A stretch of 28,864 nucleotides of DNA from IMG/VR virus record IMGVR_UViG_3300020428_000058, positions 1 to 28,864 of that record; one strand, 5' to 3'. Positions 1 through 6,547 of the stretch are shown here, piece after piece. Source of the DNA: a virus. How positions within the stretch are numbered: position 1 is the stretch's first letter; each line of letters opens with the position of its first letter. The translations under genes were made by a program, and so were the position numbers. The notes below the pieces were generated by a model. It had not been told where the DNA came from. It saw only the letters and a list, made by a program, of their open reading frames with translations, and made no database searches.

Positions 1-1
1 C

Positions 2-448
2 AACGTAGCCATTATCGAAGTGAATGACCAGCCGGTTAGGGATTGGTCAGCATTTCGATTGAGTAACGAGGTAGGCATCTCGTCTGCCCCACCAAGAGAA
101 AGTTTAGGTTCAAGGTTTCTTGAGACTATTCGTGACACATTTATCGAACAGTTCGACTTTGAACGAAACGCAGCGTTAGACCTCGAGGACGATGACTTAG
201 TCAACGACCTCTTGTTCGAGCACCAGCACGACATCATTCATAACGTTGTCGACGGCTGTGTGCCTATCTACACTCACCAGATCTGGGAGACCTTCACAGA
301 CCTCTGTGCATGGTCCGAGGATCTATCTGAGTTAGGTGGCCCGGAGACCGACATGAACAAGAACGCCATGACGGCGCTCTACATGATTGGTTGCAGGCTC
401 GGCGATGCTCTCTGGCGAAGTTATAAACGTGAGCTGATGACGTCATGA
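2..448 (+). CDS. Hypothetical phage protein, probably 5'-truncated by the window edge
   Basis: The frame is open from base 2 and ends at the TGA at 446-448. A GTG at position 20 would give 142 residues, but no Shine-Dalgarno sequence precedes it and the codons upstream still read as protein, so the true start probably lies left of the window. The protein is soluble and acidic, with an Asp/Glu-rich stretch (around residues 53-60 counted from the GTG) and several Trp residues; no signal peptide or membrane segment is visible. I do not recognise the family. Its stop overlaps the ATG of the next small gene by 4 nt (ATGA), which points to one co-translated early operon. Confidence 0.7.
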   Translation, partial: NVAIIEVNDQPVRDWSAFRLSNEVGISSAPPRESLGSRFLETIRDTFIEQFDFERNAALDLEDDDLVNDLLFEHQHDIIHNVVDGCVPIYTHQIWETFTDLCAWSEDLSELGGPETDMNKNAMTALYMIGCRLGDALWRSYKRELMTS

Positions 449-564
449 TTCAGCTCACCGAACGAGGGAAATTTAGTGCGTTCGTCACTTGTTTCTTGAT
501 CGCATATGTCTGGGTCTCAAACTCTGACATTCAATATTGCATCGAGACGGGCATCTGCCCATGA
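445..564 (+). CDS. 39-aa predicted single-pass membrane miniprotein
   Basis: A short ORF starts at the ATG that overlaps the previous stop (ATGA) and ends in a TGA that overlaps the next ATG at 561. Both junctions are 4-nt overlaps, which is strong context for a real, translationally coupled gene. After a short polar N-terminus (about 9 residues) it has a hydrophobic stretch at about residues 10-24 (AFVTCFLIAYVWV) and then a short tail with two Cys (32 and 38). One membrane helix is likely. Function is unknown; a role at the host membrane during early infection would be a guess. Confidence 0.55.
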   Translation: MIQLTERGKFSAFVTCFLIAYVWVSNSDIQYCIETGICP

Positions 565-740
565 CGACGACCGCTAACACTCACTCAGTTGAGCGGCGAA
601 CTGTGCCGCTCGGCATGGGACTGAACACCGTTGTGTTTCTTGTTAAAGACAACCTCGGGAGAACAGTCCGCTTCGCTACCAGTCAGCAAGAAGCTGACAT
701 GGTGGCTGAGTCCTTATCCGAACCACGACCAGACGAATAG
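561..740 (+). CDS. Small hypothetical protein (59 aa)
   Basis: I chose the ATG at 561 because it overlaps the stop of the 39-aa gene; an in-frame TTG at 537 is possible but would overlap that gene by 28 nt. The protein has a basic N-terminus, a central beta-like segment (GLNTVVFLVKDNLGRTVRF) and an acidic helical C-terminus. This resembles small phage proteins in which a beta-hairpin is followed by one helix, but I cannot name a family. It lies 14 nt upstream of the next gene in the same operon. Confidence 0.6.
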   Translation: MTTTANTHSVERRTVPLGMGLNTVVFLVKDNLGRTVRFATSQQEADMVAESLSEPRPDE

Positions 741-754
741 AGAGGAGGATCAAC

Positions 755-979
755 ATGTCTAGACAATCTCAAATTACTGAGGCGCTCACCAAGTTGCGTG
801 AAATGAAAGCCATTCAGGCATTTCATAAAGGCAACAATAAGGCCGAACCAAACAACCTTGAATGGTTCGTGCAGGTGAACGAACTGGAACTTCTCTATCT
901 AAACAGTCGGGAGGTCGAAAGTTTTATTAATGGCGCTAAAGCGGTGCTGGTGGTTGCGAGTCAACCTTCAGTTGCCTAG
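755..979 (+). CDS. Small hypothetical protein (74 aa)
   Basis: The ATG at 755 is preceded by a strong ribosome-binding site (GAGGAGG at about 741-748) with good spacing. The protein is mostly helical (ITEALTKLREMKAIQAF) with a second half that also looks helical; no cysteines, signal peptide or membrane segment are seen. It is the last gene before the terminator at about 1013-1060, so it closes the first early transcription unit. Function not recognised. Confidence 0.65.
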   Translation: MSRQSQITEALTKLREMKAIQAFHKGNNKAEPNNLEWFVQVNELELLYLNSREVESFINGAKAVLVVASQPSVA

Positions 980-1012
980 ACTGTAAACAATGTTGTTCCC
1001 CAACCGGATCTA

Positions 1013-1060
1013 CCGGCTGGCCTTTGGGTTCCTCCTCGGGTCAGCCGGTTTTTCTGTTTT
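1013..1060 (+). terminator. Rho-independent terminator with long C/U-rich loop
   Basis: A stem of CCGGCTG (1013-1019) pairs with CAGCCGG (1042-1048) and extends by about four more pairs, including wobbles (1020-1023 with 1038-1041). The remaining loop spans 1024-1037. A T-rich tract follows (TTTTTCTGTTTTT, about 1049-1061). It sits between the first early unit and the endolysin gene. The loop reads TTGGGTTCCTCCTC and is complementary to the ribosome-binding region of the minus-strand HTH gene starting at 2083 (see findings). A weaker competing hairpin, CCGG 1004-1007 with CCGG 1013-1016, shares the left arm. Confidence 0.75.
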
Positions 1061-1084
1061 TGGCGACAGTTTCCGGGTGGCTAA

Positions 1085-1825
1085 ATGATGCACTCAAGAT
1101 CTGTATGGAACGCAGCCCCTCCGAAGAAAACCCGTCCGTTTAAGAACGTCGACGGCATCGTTATTCATTTCGCTGGGTTCGCCATAGCTCCGAACCGTGA
1201 CACTCCCGGTCTGTTGAGGTCAATTCAGCAAGTCCATCAGGGCAAGCCTCGAAACTGGTGGGACATTGCCTACAACGTTCTCGTCGATCAGTCTGGAGAG
1301 GTCTGGTCTGGTCGAGGTCTCACCGTCACCTCTGGAGCTAACGGTGTGACCGCTAGCAACAAGAGTCATGTGGCGATCTGTGCGCTGATCGGTGCTGGAC
1401 CAATTCCTCCGGCAATGATTGACGGCATTAAGACTGCTGTCGATCTGATTCGGGACAGGTGGCCAGGTGCAATTGACATCATGCCGCACAGCCAGATCAA
1501 ACCAACTATTTGCCCCGGCGATCCTCTCCGCACCCTTATCGCTAACGGTGATCTGGACCCGGGCAACAACACACAGAAGGTGACGTTCGACTTCATCGAG
1601 CGAGGCTCTAAGGGCACTCGGGTGGCTCGACTGCAGACAGCTATCGGTGCGACACCTGATGGAGCTTTCGGTCCTCGGACGGAAAGCGCAGTTGAGGAAC
1701 TGACTCGTGCCATTTACCCTTTTGGTGGGATGGTCTCTGGGAGATGTGGGCCTGAGCTGTGGAACTACGTTCTTTGGACTGAAGGGTTAGAGCAGCGGCC
1801 CATACTTAGCTCGGTACTCACTTAG
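1085..1825 (+). CDS. Endolysin: N-acetylmuramoyl-L-alanine amidase with peptidoglycan-binding domain
   Basis: This 246-aa enzyme cleaves the amide bond between muramic acid and L-Ala in peptidoglycan. Residues about 20-150 form an Amidase_2/PGRP domain. Expected zinc ligands are H28 (IVIHFAG), H135 (MPHSQ) and C143 (CPGD); the conserved catalytic Tyr matches Y63 (DIAYNV). Where T7 lysozyme has Lys two residues before the Cys ligand, this protein has Thr (T141), as in many PGRP-type amidases. A linker at about 155-165 leads to a PG_binding_1-like domain (about 171-210, with LQTAIGATPDGAFGPRT). There is no signal peptide, so it needs a holin; the holin candidate is on the other strand at 12194-12397. 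The 3' end overlaps the convergent HTH gene by 39 nt. The ATG at 1085 is followed by a second in-frame ATG at 1088. Confidence 0.92.
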   Translation: MMHSRSVWNAAPPKKTRPFKNVDGIVIHFAGFAIAPNRDTPGLLRSIQQVHQGKPRNWWDIAYNVLVDQSGEVWSGRGLTVTSGANGVTASNKSHVAICALIGAGPIPPAMIDGIKTAVDLIRDRWPGAIDIMPHSQIKPTICPGDPLRTLIANGDLDPGNNTQKVTFDFIERGSKGTRVARLQTAIGATPDGAFGPRTESAVEELTRAIYPFGGMVSGRCGPELWNYVLWTEGLEQRPILSSVLT

Positions 1826-2083
1826 TTCTTCTTTCAGCTCGATAACTTGTTGGAGAGCTAGAACCAGTTGTTCTTGGACTGCGACCAGTCTGTCATTCTC
1901 GGCGCTCGGTCCTCGTTGCCCTGTCTTCAGAGGGACGTTGTGTTTGTTGAGAACTTGGTAGAGACGTTGCCGAGTGATCCCTAGGTCTTGCGCCACGTCG
2001 TCGGCTGACCTCTCATCTTCTGTTGGTTCCCAACCTTCGTAGTGGTCTATTACCTGCTGGTCACGTTTCGTCATTGACGGCAT
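1787..2083 (-). CDS. HTH DNA-binding protein with C-terminal coiled coil (candidate regulator)
   Basis: This 98-aa protein has a helix-turn-helix at about residues 24-50 (DDVAQDLGITRQRLYQVL) and a C-terminal coiled coil at about 66-92 with heptad-like leucines, which suggests a dimer. A good ribosome-binding site (GGGAGGA) lies seven bases before the first ATG; a second ATG is at codon 4. It is the only minus-strand gene in the early half of the window. It is divergent from the Cro/CI-like gene at 2245 and overlaps the endolysin 3' end tail to tail. The context suggests one partner of a lysogeny or early/late switch. Its ribosome-binding site is complementary to the terminator loop at 1023-1035. 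It is not a classical CI: no peptidase domain is present. Confidence 0.8.
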   Translation of the reverse strand: MPSMTKRDQQVIDHYEGWEPTEDERSADDVAQDLGITRQRLYQVLNKHNVPLKTGQRGPSAENDRLVAVQEQLVLALQQVIELKEELSEYRAKYGPLL

Positions 2084-2135
2084 TTGGGTTCCTCCCTTGC
2101 TAAGGCGAAAGGTTACCCGTTAACTAGACAGGTCA

Positions 2136-2164
2136 TTGACTTTATGAGAATACTTTTCTACTTT
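2136..2164 (+). promoter_or_regulatory. Candidate sigma70-type promoter for the XRE regulator operon
   Basis: A -35-like TTGACT at 2136-2141 is followed, after a 17-bp spacer, by a poor -10-like TACTTT at 2159-2164. This would start transcription near 2171, upstream of the gene at 2245, and place the two inverted repeats at 2174-2206 just downstream of the start. The -35 matches well; the -10 matches only half of the consensus, so the assignment is tentative. Confidence 0.4.
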
Positions 2165-2173
2165 AGTTTGTTA

Positions 2174-2206
2174 GTTGCGCAATTATTCAGCGGATAGTTG
2201 TGCAAC
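2174..2206. promoter_or_regulatory. Candidate operator pair in the divergent regulator region
   Basis: Two similar near-palindromes lie between the divergent HTH genes: GTTGCGCAAT (2174-2183, with an inner perfect TTGCGCAA) and GTTGTGCAAC (2197-2206). They share the pattern GTTGYGCAAY and their centres are 23 bp apart, about two helical turns. Paired dyads of this size between divergent phage regulators are typical repressor sites. Which of the two HTH proteins binds cannot be told from sequence. Confidence 0.45.
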
Positions 2207-2244
2207 GCACTAAGTTCAACGCAAACCCTACGAGGAGGACATAT

Positions 2245-2664
2245 ATGAAAGTTACGACCGCTCTGGCTTATCGAGTACAACAAGAGTTGTCTCGACATCC
2301 CAGAATCACAAACCGGAAGGAGCTGTCTCAGTACTTGCAAATATCTGAGTCAGCTTTAAGTCGATTGTTATCTAATCCGAATCGAAAGATGTCTCAGAAC
2401 ACATTCGACAAACTCGCTTCGTTTCTAGCAGTCCCGTTCGACAAACTCGAAGCTGTTCTTGCAGACGACGCAATGACTGACGATGAGCTGAGAGCTGAAC
2501 ATGCGGTGATGCAAGAGAGAGCTGCGGCGCAGACTCGGCAGATCCTTGACCTGTCCCGACGCCTCGAAGATCTCGAAGACATCTTTAACACAAGGATCGA
2601 GGGCAACAACGAAGGGAGGCAAGCAGATGGACCAAATGAAGGGACACTCAGCGGAACAAGCTGA
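2245..2664 (+). CDS. Cro/CI-like XRE-family HTH regulator with coiled coil
   Basis: This 139-aa protein has an XRE/lambda-repressor-type HTH at about residues 24-66 (KELSQYLQISESALSRLL, then a helix ending in AVPFDKLEA). A charged helical region at about 80-118 is likely a coiled coil for oligomerisation. The C-terminus is low-complexity and polar. I chose the ATG at 2245 because GAGGAGG at about 2232-2238 is ideally placed; an in-frame GTG at 2200 lies within a candidate operator. It has no LexA-type peptidase domain, so induction by RecA cleavage is not expected from this protein. Its 3' end overlaps the next gene by 38 nt. Probable role: early repressor or Cro-like switch component. Confidence 0.82.
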   Translation: MKVTTALAYRVQQELSRHPRITNRKELSQYLQISESALSRLLSNPNRKMSQNTFDKLASFLAVPFDKLEAVLADDAMTDDELRAEHAVMQERAAAQTRQILDLSRRLEDLEDIFNTRIEGNNEGRQADGPNEGTLSGTS

Positions 2665-3283
2665 AAGAAACCTCGATGAGTTACGACGTCAAGGTTGGTG
2701 GTCTGGGGCTGAATTTGCGTGGGAACCTTCCCGCACGGATCTCCTTCGCTGGAGGGCAATTGCTCGAGAGGCTGAGAGCAGAGCAGACGAGCACATCGTT
2801 CGTCTTGACGCCAAAACTGCACTCTTCCTTGAACGACTAGTTGGTGGTCAAACCCTCTACATCTATCGAAATGAGGACTACACCAACTTTGGTCTCAACG
2901 AACGAGAGTTTGTACCCTTTCCGAGCTGGCTTTGGTTGTGCAAACGGCAACGTCAGCCGGTTCTTCCATGGCAGTGGTCGAATTACACGTTGAAGGCCAA
3001 TTATTGGAAAAGCGCTTTTAACGTGCTTGGCAGATATGGAATTATGGCCGATTCTTCGATGGGCATAAACGAAATGAATGTGCTCTTACGAGTCTTTGTG
3101 AAGAGCGGCAAAAGGGTGCAGACCCATACGTTTGAAGTTGACCGTCGAAAGGCTACGGAGGTTGAGGCAAAGATTGCTATCTGGCAACAAACGAAGGAAC
3201 CGAACTTAGACCCGAATGACTCAATCATGATGGATCTGATCGATTCTGACGAATACCTAGGAGGTGTTCTCGACTTCAGTTAA
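2627..3283 (+). CDS. Hypothetical protein (218 aa)
   Basis: The ATG at 2627 is preceded by GGGAGG (2614-2619), so I prefer it to the upstream in-frame ATG at 2546, which lies deep inside the regulator gene. The protein is Trp- and Arg-rich in its first half (LRRQGWWSGAEFAWEP; PSWLWLCKRQRQPVLPW), has a beta-rich middle (about 150-175) and an acidic C-terminus. No membrane segment or catalytic motif is visible and the family is not recognised. It is co-transcribed with the XRE regulator and followed by the inverted-orientation terminator-like hairpin at 3332-3368. Confidence 0.7.
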   Translation: MDQMKGHSAEQAERNLDELRRQGWWSGAEFAWEPSRTDLLRWRAIAREAESRADEHIVRLDAKTALFLERLVGGQTLYIYRNEDYTNFGLNEREFVPFPSWLWLCKRQRQPVLPWQWSNYTLKANYWKSAFNVLGRYGIMADSSMGINEMNVLLRVFVKSGKRVQTHTFEVDRRKATEVEAKIAIWQQTKEPNLDPNDSIMMDLIDSDEYLGGVLDFS

Positions 3284-3331
3284 CTGTCTCACCCTAAAAG
3301 TAATGTCTTTTAACTTTCCCGGAACGGGGCG

Positions 3332-3368
3332 AAAAAAGAGTGAAGGGCCGTTGGACCGGCCCTCACTC
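3332..3368 (-). terminator. Hairpin with its U-tract on the minus strand
   Basis: GAGTGAAGGGCCG (3338-3350) pairs with CGGCCCTCACTC (3357-3368), twelve pairs with one bulged A and a 6-nt loop. On the plus strand no T-run follows it. On the minus strand the stem is followed by six Ts (complement of A3332-3337). It is therefore oriented to stop leftward transcription, although no minus-strand gene is visible to its right until 11279. The 3284-3406 interval otherwise contains nothing convincing as a gene. Confidence 0.6.
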
Positions 3369-3406
3369 CTAGCCCCCGAAGGGACTCCCACGAGAAGGAC
3401 AAATGC

Positions 3407-3943
3407 ATGCCCAACTCAGGCACCACCATACCGTCGACCAACACTGGTTGGCGGGATCAAATAACAGAAGCAGTATGTAACAACGGTGAAGCGTCACCTG
3501 AAGCAGTGAAAGAGCTGCTTAAAAGGCACGTTTCGCTGGACGACCTAACGAGAGGACCCGTCTATGAACGGGTCATTATTCTCAGCCATTTAGGCTTCAC
3601 TCCGAGCCAGATCTCTGAAGCTCTTATCCAAGCAGAAGAGCGGGTCAACTACCTGCTGCGTTCAGCTCGGTCAGACACTTGGAGAATTATCGAGGAACAC
3701 CTAAACGGTTACACAGCTCAAGAAATTTCGGAGCTAACCGAATTCTCTAAGGCGTACATCTATCGGATACTGAAGAAATACAACTTTCGTCCACACGTTC
3801 ATAACGCACCCGGGCTGACCTCTCGTCAAGAGGAGGAAGTTCTTCGCAGATACCGGGAGGGCGAAGCTCAGAAGACTATCTCTCGGATGACTGGGGCAAC
3901 TGTCGCTCAAGTCAAATACCTGTTGAAACGCAGGACCCGATGA
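3407..3943 (+). CDS. Protein with three tandem helix-turn-helix units
   Basis: The 178-aa product shows three HTH-like segments: about residues 55-85 (HLGFTPSQISEAL), 92-124 (HLNGYTAQEISELTEFSKAY) and 140-174 (YREGEAQKTISRMTGATVAQ). The second and third resemble the HTH of resolvases and phage regulators. A basic tail (LLKRRTR) ends the protein. AGAAGGA upstream gives the ribosome-binding site; a nearby ATG at 3403 is in another frame. Its stop overlaps the next ATG by 4 nt, so it is translationally coupled to the nuclease. It could be a transcription factor or a DNA-binding partner in replication or recombination. Confidence 0.72.
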   Translation: MPNSGTTIPSTNTGWRDQITEAVCNNGEASPEAVKELLKRHVSLDDLTRGPVYERVIILSHLGFTPSQISEALIQAEERVNYLLRSARSDTWRIIEEHLNGYTAQEISELTEFSKAYIYRILKKYNFRPHVHNAPGLTSRQEEEVLRRYREGEAQKTISRMTGATVAQVKYLLKRRTR

Positions 3944-4791
3944 AGAAGATGCGTCAAAGCACGATCGGTACAGCACAAACATGTGCTCACCGGTTGACGT
4001 ATGACCTTGACCCTCGCATCCCGTATTCCTCAGGTGTGGTTCGAGCCATAGGTACAGCAATTCATGCTGGTCACGAGGCTTACTATTTGAACCGCCAAGA
4101 GACCGGTGTTTGTACGGGAAACATCAGGCCGTGGATCGAGCGAGCGTTAGATGTATTTCAAGCCGAGATTGATCGAGCTGACGAACGCTTCTCATGGCAG
4201 TACCAACCTAAGAAGGCTCGCTCTGACGAGATCATTCTGAACTTCGAAGAAGCAGCAATGAAGATCGGTACAGCGATCTCCTTCTACCATCAGAACGAAC
4301 ACTATTGGGACTCAAGCTACGAGGTTCTTGGTGTCGAGGAATCATTCGACCTTCCATGGGAAGGACATGATGACTGGGTACGTCATGGCACTATCGACCT
4401 AGTTCTCCGGGAAACAAAAACTGGGGACGTGATCCTGTGTGATCACAAGAATTCGTTAGCTAAACCTAGAGCTGACAAGTACCGTGCCCATAAGACACCT
4501 CAAGCTGCCTACTACCTCGGGGTATTCCCTGAACTTGGGGTAGCTGAGTCTGACGCCAAACTGCGATTCGTCTATGACGTAATCGCTTTAGATGGTCCCA
4601 CATTCCATCGCATCGAGGAACCTCGGACCGAAGCTCAGGTAGAGGCAACAAAACTGAGAGCTGAAATGCTCGCTGACCTCATCGATGCCGATGGGCCCTA
4701 CCTGCCTAACACTGAATCATTTCTCTGCTCGAAAGCGTATTGCGACTACTGGGACATGTGCCCGTTCGGCGCATCGTTTCGAGCTTCTTAG
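3940..4791 (+). CDS. RecB/Cas4-like PD-(D/E)XK exonuclease with four-cysteine iron-sulfur motif
   Basis: This 283-aa nuclease has the RecB-nuclease core: H42 and H45 in AIHAGHEAYY, E133, D153 (GTIDLV), and D168-x-K170 (CDHKNS), followed by a QAAYY motif (QxxxY). One N-terminal Cys (C15) and three C-terminal Cys (C263, C268, C274) fit the AddB/Cas4 arrangement that holds a 4Fe-4S cluster. Known relatives are phage and Cas4 exonucleases that process DNA ends during recombination or replication. No cas1, cas2 or CRISPR array is present, so a CRISPR role is not supported. It is coupled to the triple-HTH gene upstream and is followed 22 nt later by an unknown 192-aa gene. Confidence 0.87.
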   Translation: MKKMRQSTIGTAQTCAHRLTYDLDPRIPYSSGVVRAIGTAIHAGHEAYYLNRQETGVCTGNIRPWIERALDVFQAEIDRADERFSWQYQPKKARSDEIILNFEEAAMKIGTAISFYHQNEHYWDSSYEVLGVEESFDLPWEGHDDWVRHGTIDLVLRETKTGDVILCDHKNSLAKPRADKYRAHKTPQAAYYLGVFPELGVAESDAKLRFVYDVIALDGPTFHRIEEPRTEAQVEATKLRAEMLADLIDADGPYLPNTESFLCSKAYCDYWDMCPFGASFRAS

Positions 4792-4813
4792 ATCCCACGA
4801 AAAGGAAACACCA

Positions 4814-5392
4814 ATGAATAAAGATATGTCCATAGTCAGCCAAACGGCTGGCAAATTAACAGCTCAGGTAGTGCAGAGCGATACAGCTATAGCCGCAGTA
4901 CGAAACGGAGTGTTTGCCGAGATCCATGAAACGATTCTTTGCACACTGATCGACGCAGCTACTGAGACAGCTCCTGCTGCCCCCGTAGTGCAACTAGCTC
5001 CAGAAGCTCAACAACACGAACAGGCTGTAGCGAACGTGCTCAACACTTTCGATGGAGCGACTGTCACGACCGATGTTGGGACGACCGACTATCGGCCCGG
5101 TCCCCCGGTCCAGATCACTGACAAGTCTTCAACCATTGAAATGCTTGAGGACGCTTTGTTCCACAACCCTGACCACTGGAAAGTATGGGACACGCCGAAA
5201 GCGTCAATGAACGGTGGCAACTCACCTGACATCACGCACGAGACTTTGAAGCAGGCCGGTGGAAACTACAAGGTCAGCGTTTTCATGGTCTCTAAATACG
5301 CTGGGCAGTCCGCTCCTGAGTGGGCATGGACGAAGCTCGGCAAGCAACCTCAATACGCTGCCTTGTTGGCAGACGGGAAAATTACTGCCTGA
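4814..5392 (+). CDS. Hypothetical protein in the replication cluster (192 aa)
   Basis: The ATG at 4814 follows AAAGGAAA; longer in-frame starts lie inside the nuclease gene. The N-terminal half (about 1-55) is helical, then comes an Ala/Pro/Val/Gln-rich linker (about 50-72), and the C-terminal half (about 110-192) is a Trp-rich compact domain (DHWKVWDTP; APEWAWTKLG). There are no catalytic motifs. Position between an exonuclease and a helicase would suit a single-strand-binding or recombination partner, but I cannot show an OB fold. Its TGA overlaps the helicase ATG by 1 nt. Confidence 0.68.
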   Translation: MNKDMSIVSQTAGKLTAQVVQSDTAIAAVRNGVFAEIHETILCTLIDAATETAPAAPVVQLAPEAQQHEQAVANVLNTFDGATVTTDVGTTDYRPGPPVQITDKSSTIEMLEDALFHNPDHWKVWDTPKASMNGGNSPDITHETLKQAGGNYKVSVFMVSKYAGQSAPEWAWTKLGKQPQYAALLADGKITA

Positions 5393-6258
5393 TGTCATTG
5401 CGAGTCCTTCCAGAAGTGAAGGACGAGCTGTACCAGTGGGCAACGTCGGACATAGTTCGAGTACCTATTGGTTACTCGTTCTTTGATGACCGTACTCATG
5501 GCGGCATGGCACCTGGCCAAGTGATGATCATGCTTGCCCGAACAGGTGTTGGTAAGACGTGGTTCTTAACTAACGTCGCCGTCAATAACCCGAGTGTTCC
5601 GACCGTTCTCTTCTCACTGGAGATGGATGGCCGGTACATCTTGGAACGCTTAGCCAGCAATTTTACTGGCACGTCGACCACGACTATCGAGTCGACAATG
5701 CGAGAGCACGGCAAATGTTCAGCAATCGAGATGACCAGTTCTTCCCTCCCTCTGCTGGTTATCGATGATGAGCCCGACCTCGGACTCGGTGATATGAGCG
5801 AAACGCTAGATCAATATGCGTCTCGTCTCGGATCCCGACCGAGGTTGGTCCTCATCGACTACCTCGAACTGGTACGAACTTGGGGAGATAACCAGATGGA
5901 CTCTGTGCAAAGCATGGCTAGGTCACTCAAGGTCTTTGCCCGTGAAAATGATGTGGCCTGCATAGTGCTCCATCAGGTGAAGCGAGGTGACGCTAACGCT
6001 GGTCACCGACCGCTCGACTTGACTGACGGAAAGTTCGGCGGCGAAGAATCCGCTGACTACGTCTTGGGGATGTACAAGCCATCTCTCGATCCGAACATTT
6101 CTCAAAAGATGCGTGAGTACATGGAGAACGACATCAGGTTGCAGTTTCTAAAAACGAGAACAGGTGGGGGTATTCATCCAGATGGTGTTCAGCATCATTG
6201 GAACCCAGCAACCGGGAAGATCACCAGACCACTCGTTCAAGACCAGCTCAATATATGA
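5392..6258 (+). CDS. DnaB-type replicative helicase, single RecA-like domain
   Basis: This 288-aa protein matches the C-terminal ATPase domain of DnaB. It has a Walker A at residues 49-56 (ARTGVGKT), the DnaB motif FSLEMD (74-79), a Walker B ending in D156 (LVLIDYLEL), the sensor H194-Q195 (VLHQVKRG), and a basic KTRTGG motif (254-259) typical of DnaB motif H4. The N-terminal primase-interacting domain of cellular DnaB is absent, so this is a minimal phage helicase. The ATG at 5392 overlaps the previous stop (TGATG). It should unwind DNA at the fork with the primase encoded at 6702. Confidence 0.9.
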   Translation: MSLRVLPEVKDELYQWATSDIVRVPIGYSFFDDRTHGGMAPGQVMIMLARTGVGKTWFLTNVAVNNPSVPTVLFSLEMDGRYILERLASNFTGTSTTTIESTMREHGKCSAIEMTSSSLPLLVIDDEPDLGLGDMSETLDQYASRLGSRPRLVLIDYLELVRTWGDNQMDSVQSMARSLKVFARENDVACIVLHQVKRGDANAGHRPLDLTDGKFGGEESADYVLGMYKPSLDPNISQKMREYMENDIRLQFLKTRTGGGIHPDGVQHHWNPATGKITRPLVQDQLNI

Positions 6259-6340
6259 CGAAATATCAAGGTCCTAGGGGTAGGCGGCGATGCTGCAAAG
6301 CCCTTAGGCGGCTTCCTGTGCGGAGCAAAAAGGGGAAATC

Positions 6341-6547
6341 ATGAACAAACCTAACTCTGTGAGCCATGTCGGCGATGACATCCACCTGTGGCTGGAAATA
6401 GGACAACAGTCCGGGTGGTGCGGCCAAGTGACCTGCGGCACACACGACGGACCTGAGATGACTGAATCCGAGTACGACTCGATGGACGAATACGACGACC
6501 CGTGTCTTCCGATCGTCCGTATCTGGATACCGGAGGACATGAAATGA
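6341..6547 (+). CDS. Small Cys-containing protein, actinophage-type (68 aa)
   Basis: The ATG at 6341 follows AAAAAGGGG. The protein contains GWCGQVTCGTHDG (C27, C32, H35) and a later DDPC (C55), a spacing consistent with a small metal-binding fold. The combination of CxTHDG followed by an acidic stretch, DPC and a beta strand (IVRIWIP) is one I associate with small proteins of actinobacteriophages; this is from memory, not a search. It lies after an 82-nt gap from the helicase and its stop overlaps the next start by 4 nt. Confidence 0.72.
   Translation: MNKPNSVSHVGDDIHLWLEIGQQSGWCGQVTCGTHDGPEMTESEYDSMDEYDDPCLPIVRIWIPEDMK

Noticed and set aside
3264-3464. Plus-strand ORF across the hairpin region
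   Set aside because: It overlaps the end of one gene and the start of another, has Pro/Arg-rich random composition and crosses the terminator-like stem.
3940-4791. Cas4-like nuclease as sign of a CRISPR-Cas system
   Set aside because: No cas1, cas2, effector gene or repeat-spacer array is present; phage exonucleases of this type commonly occur alone.
6271-6320. TAGGCGGC direct repeat before the 68-aa gene
   Set aside because: Eight bases repeated twice in a short gap is within chance and has no stem or promoter context.
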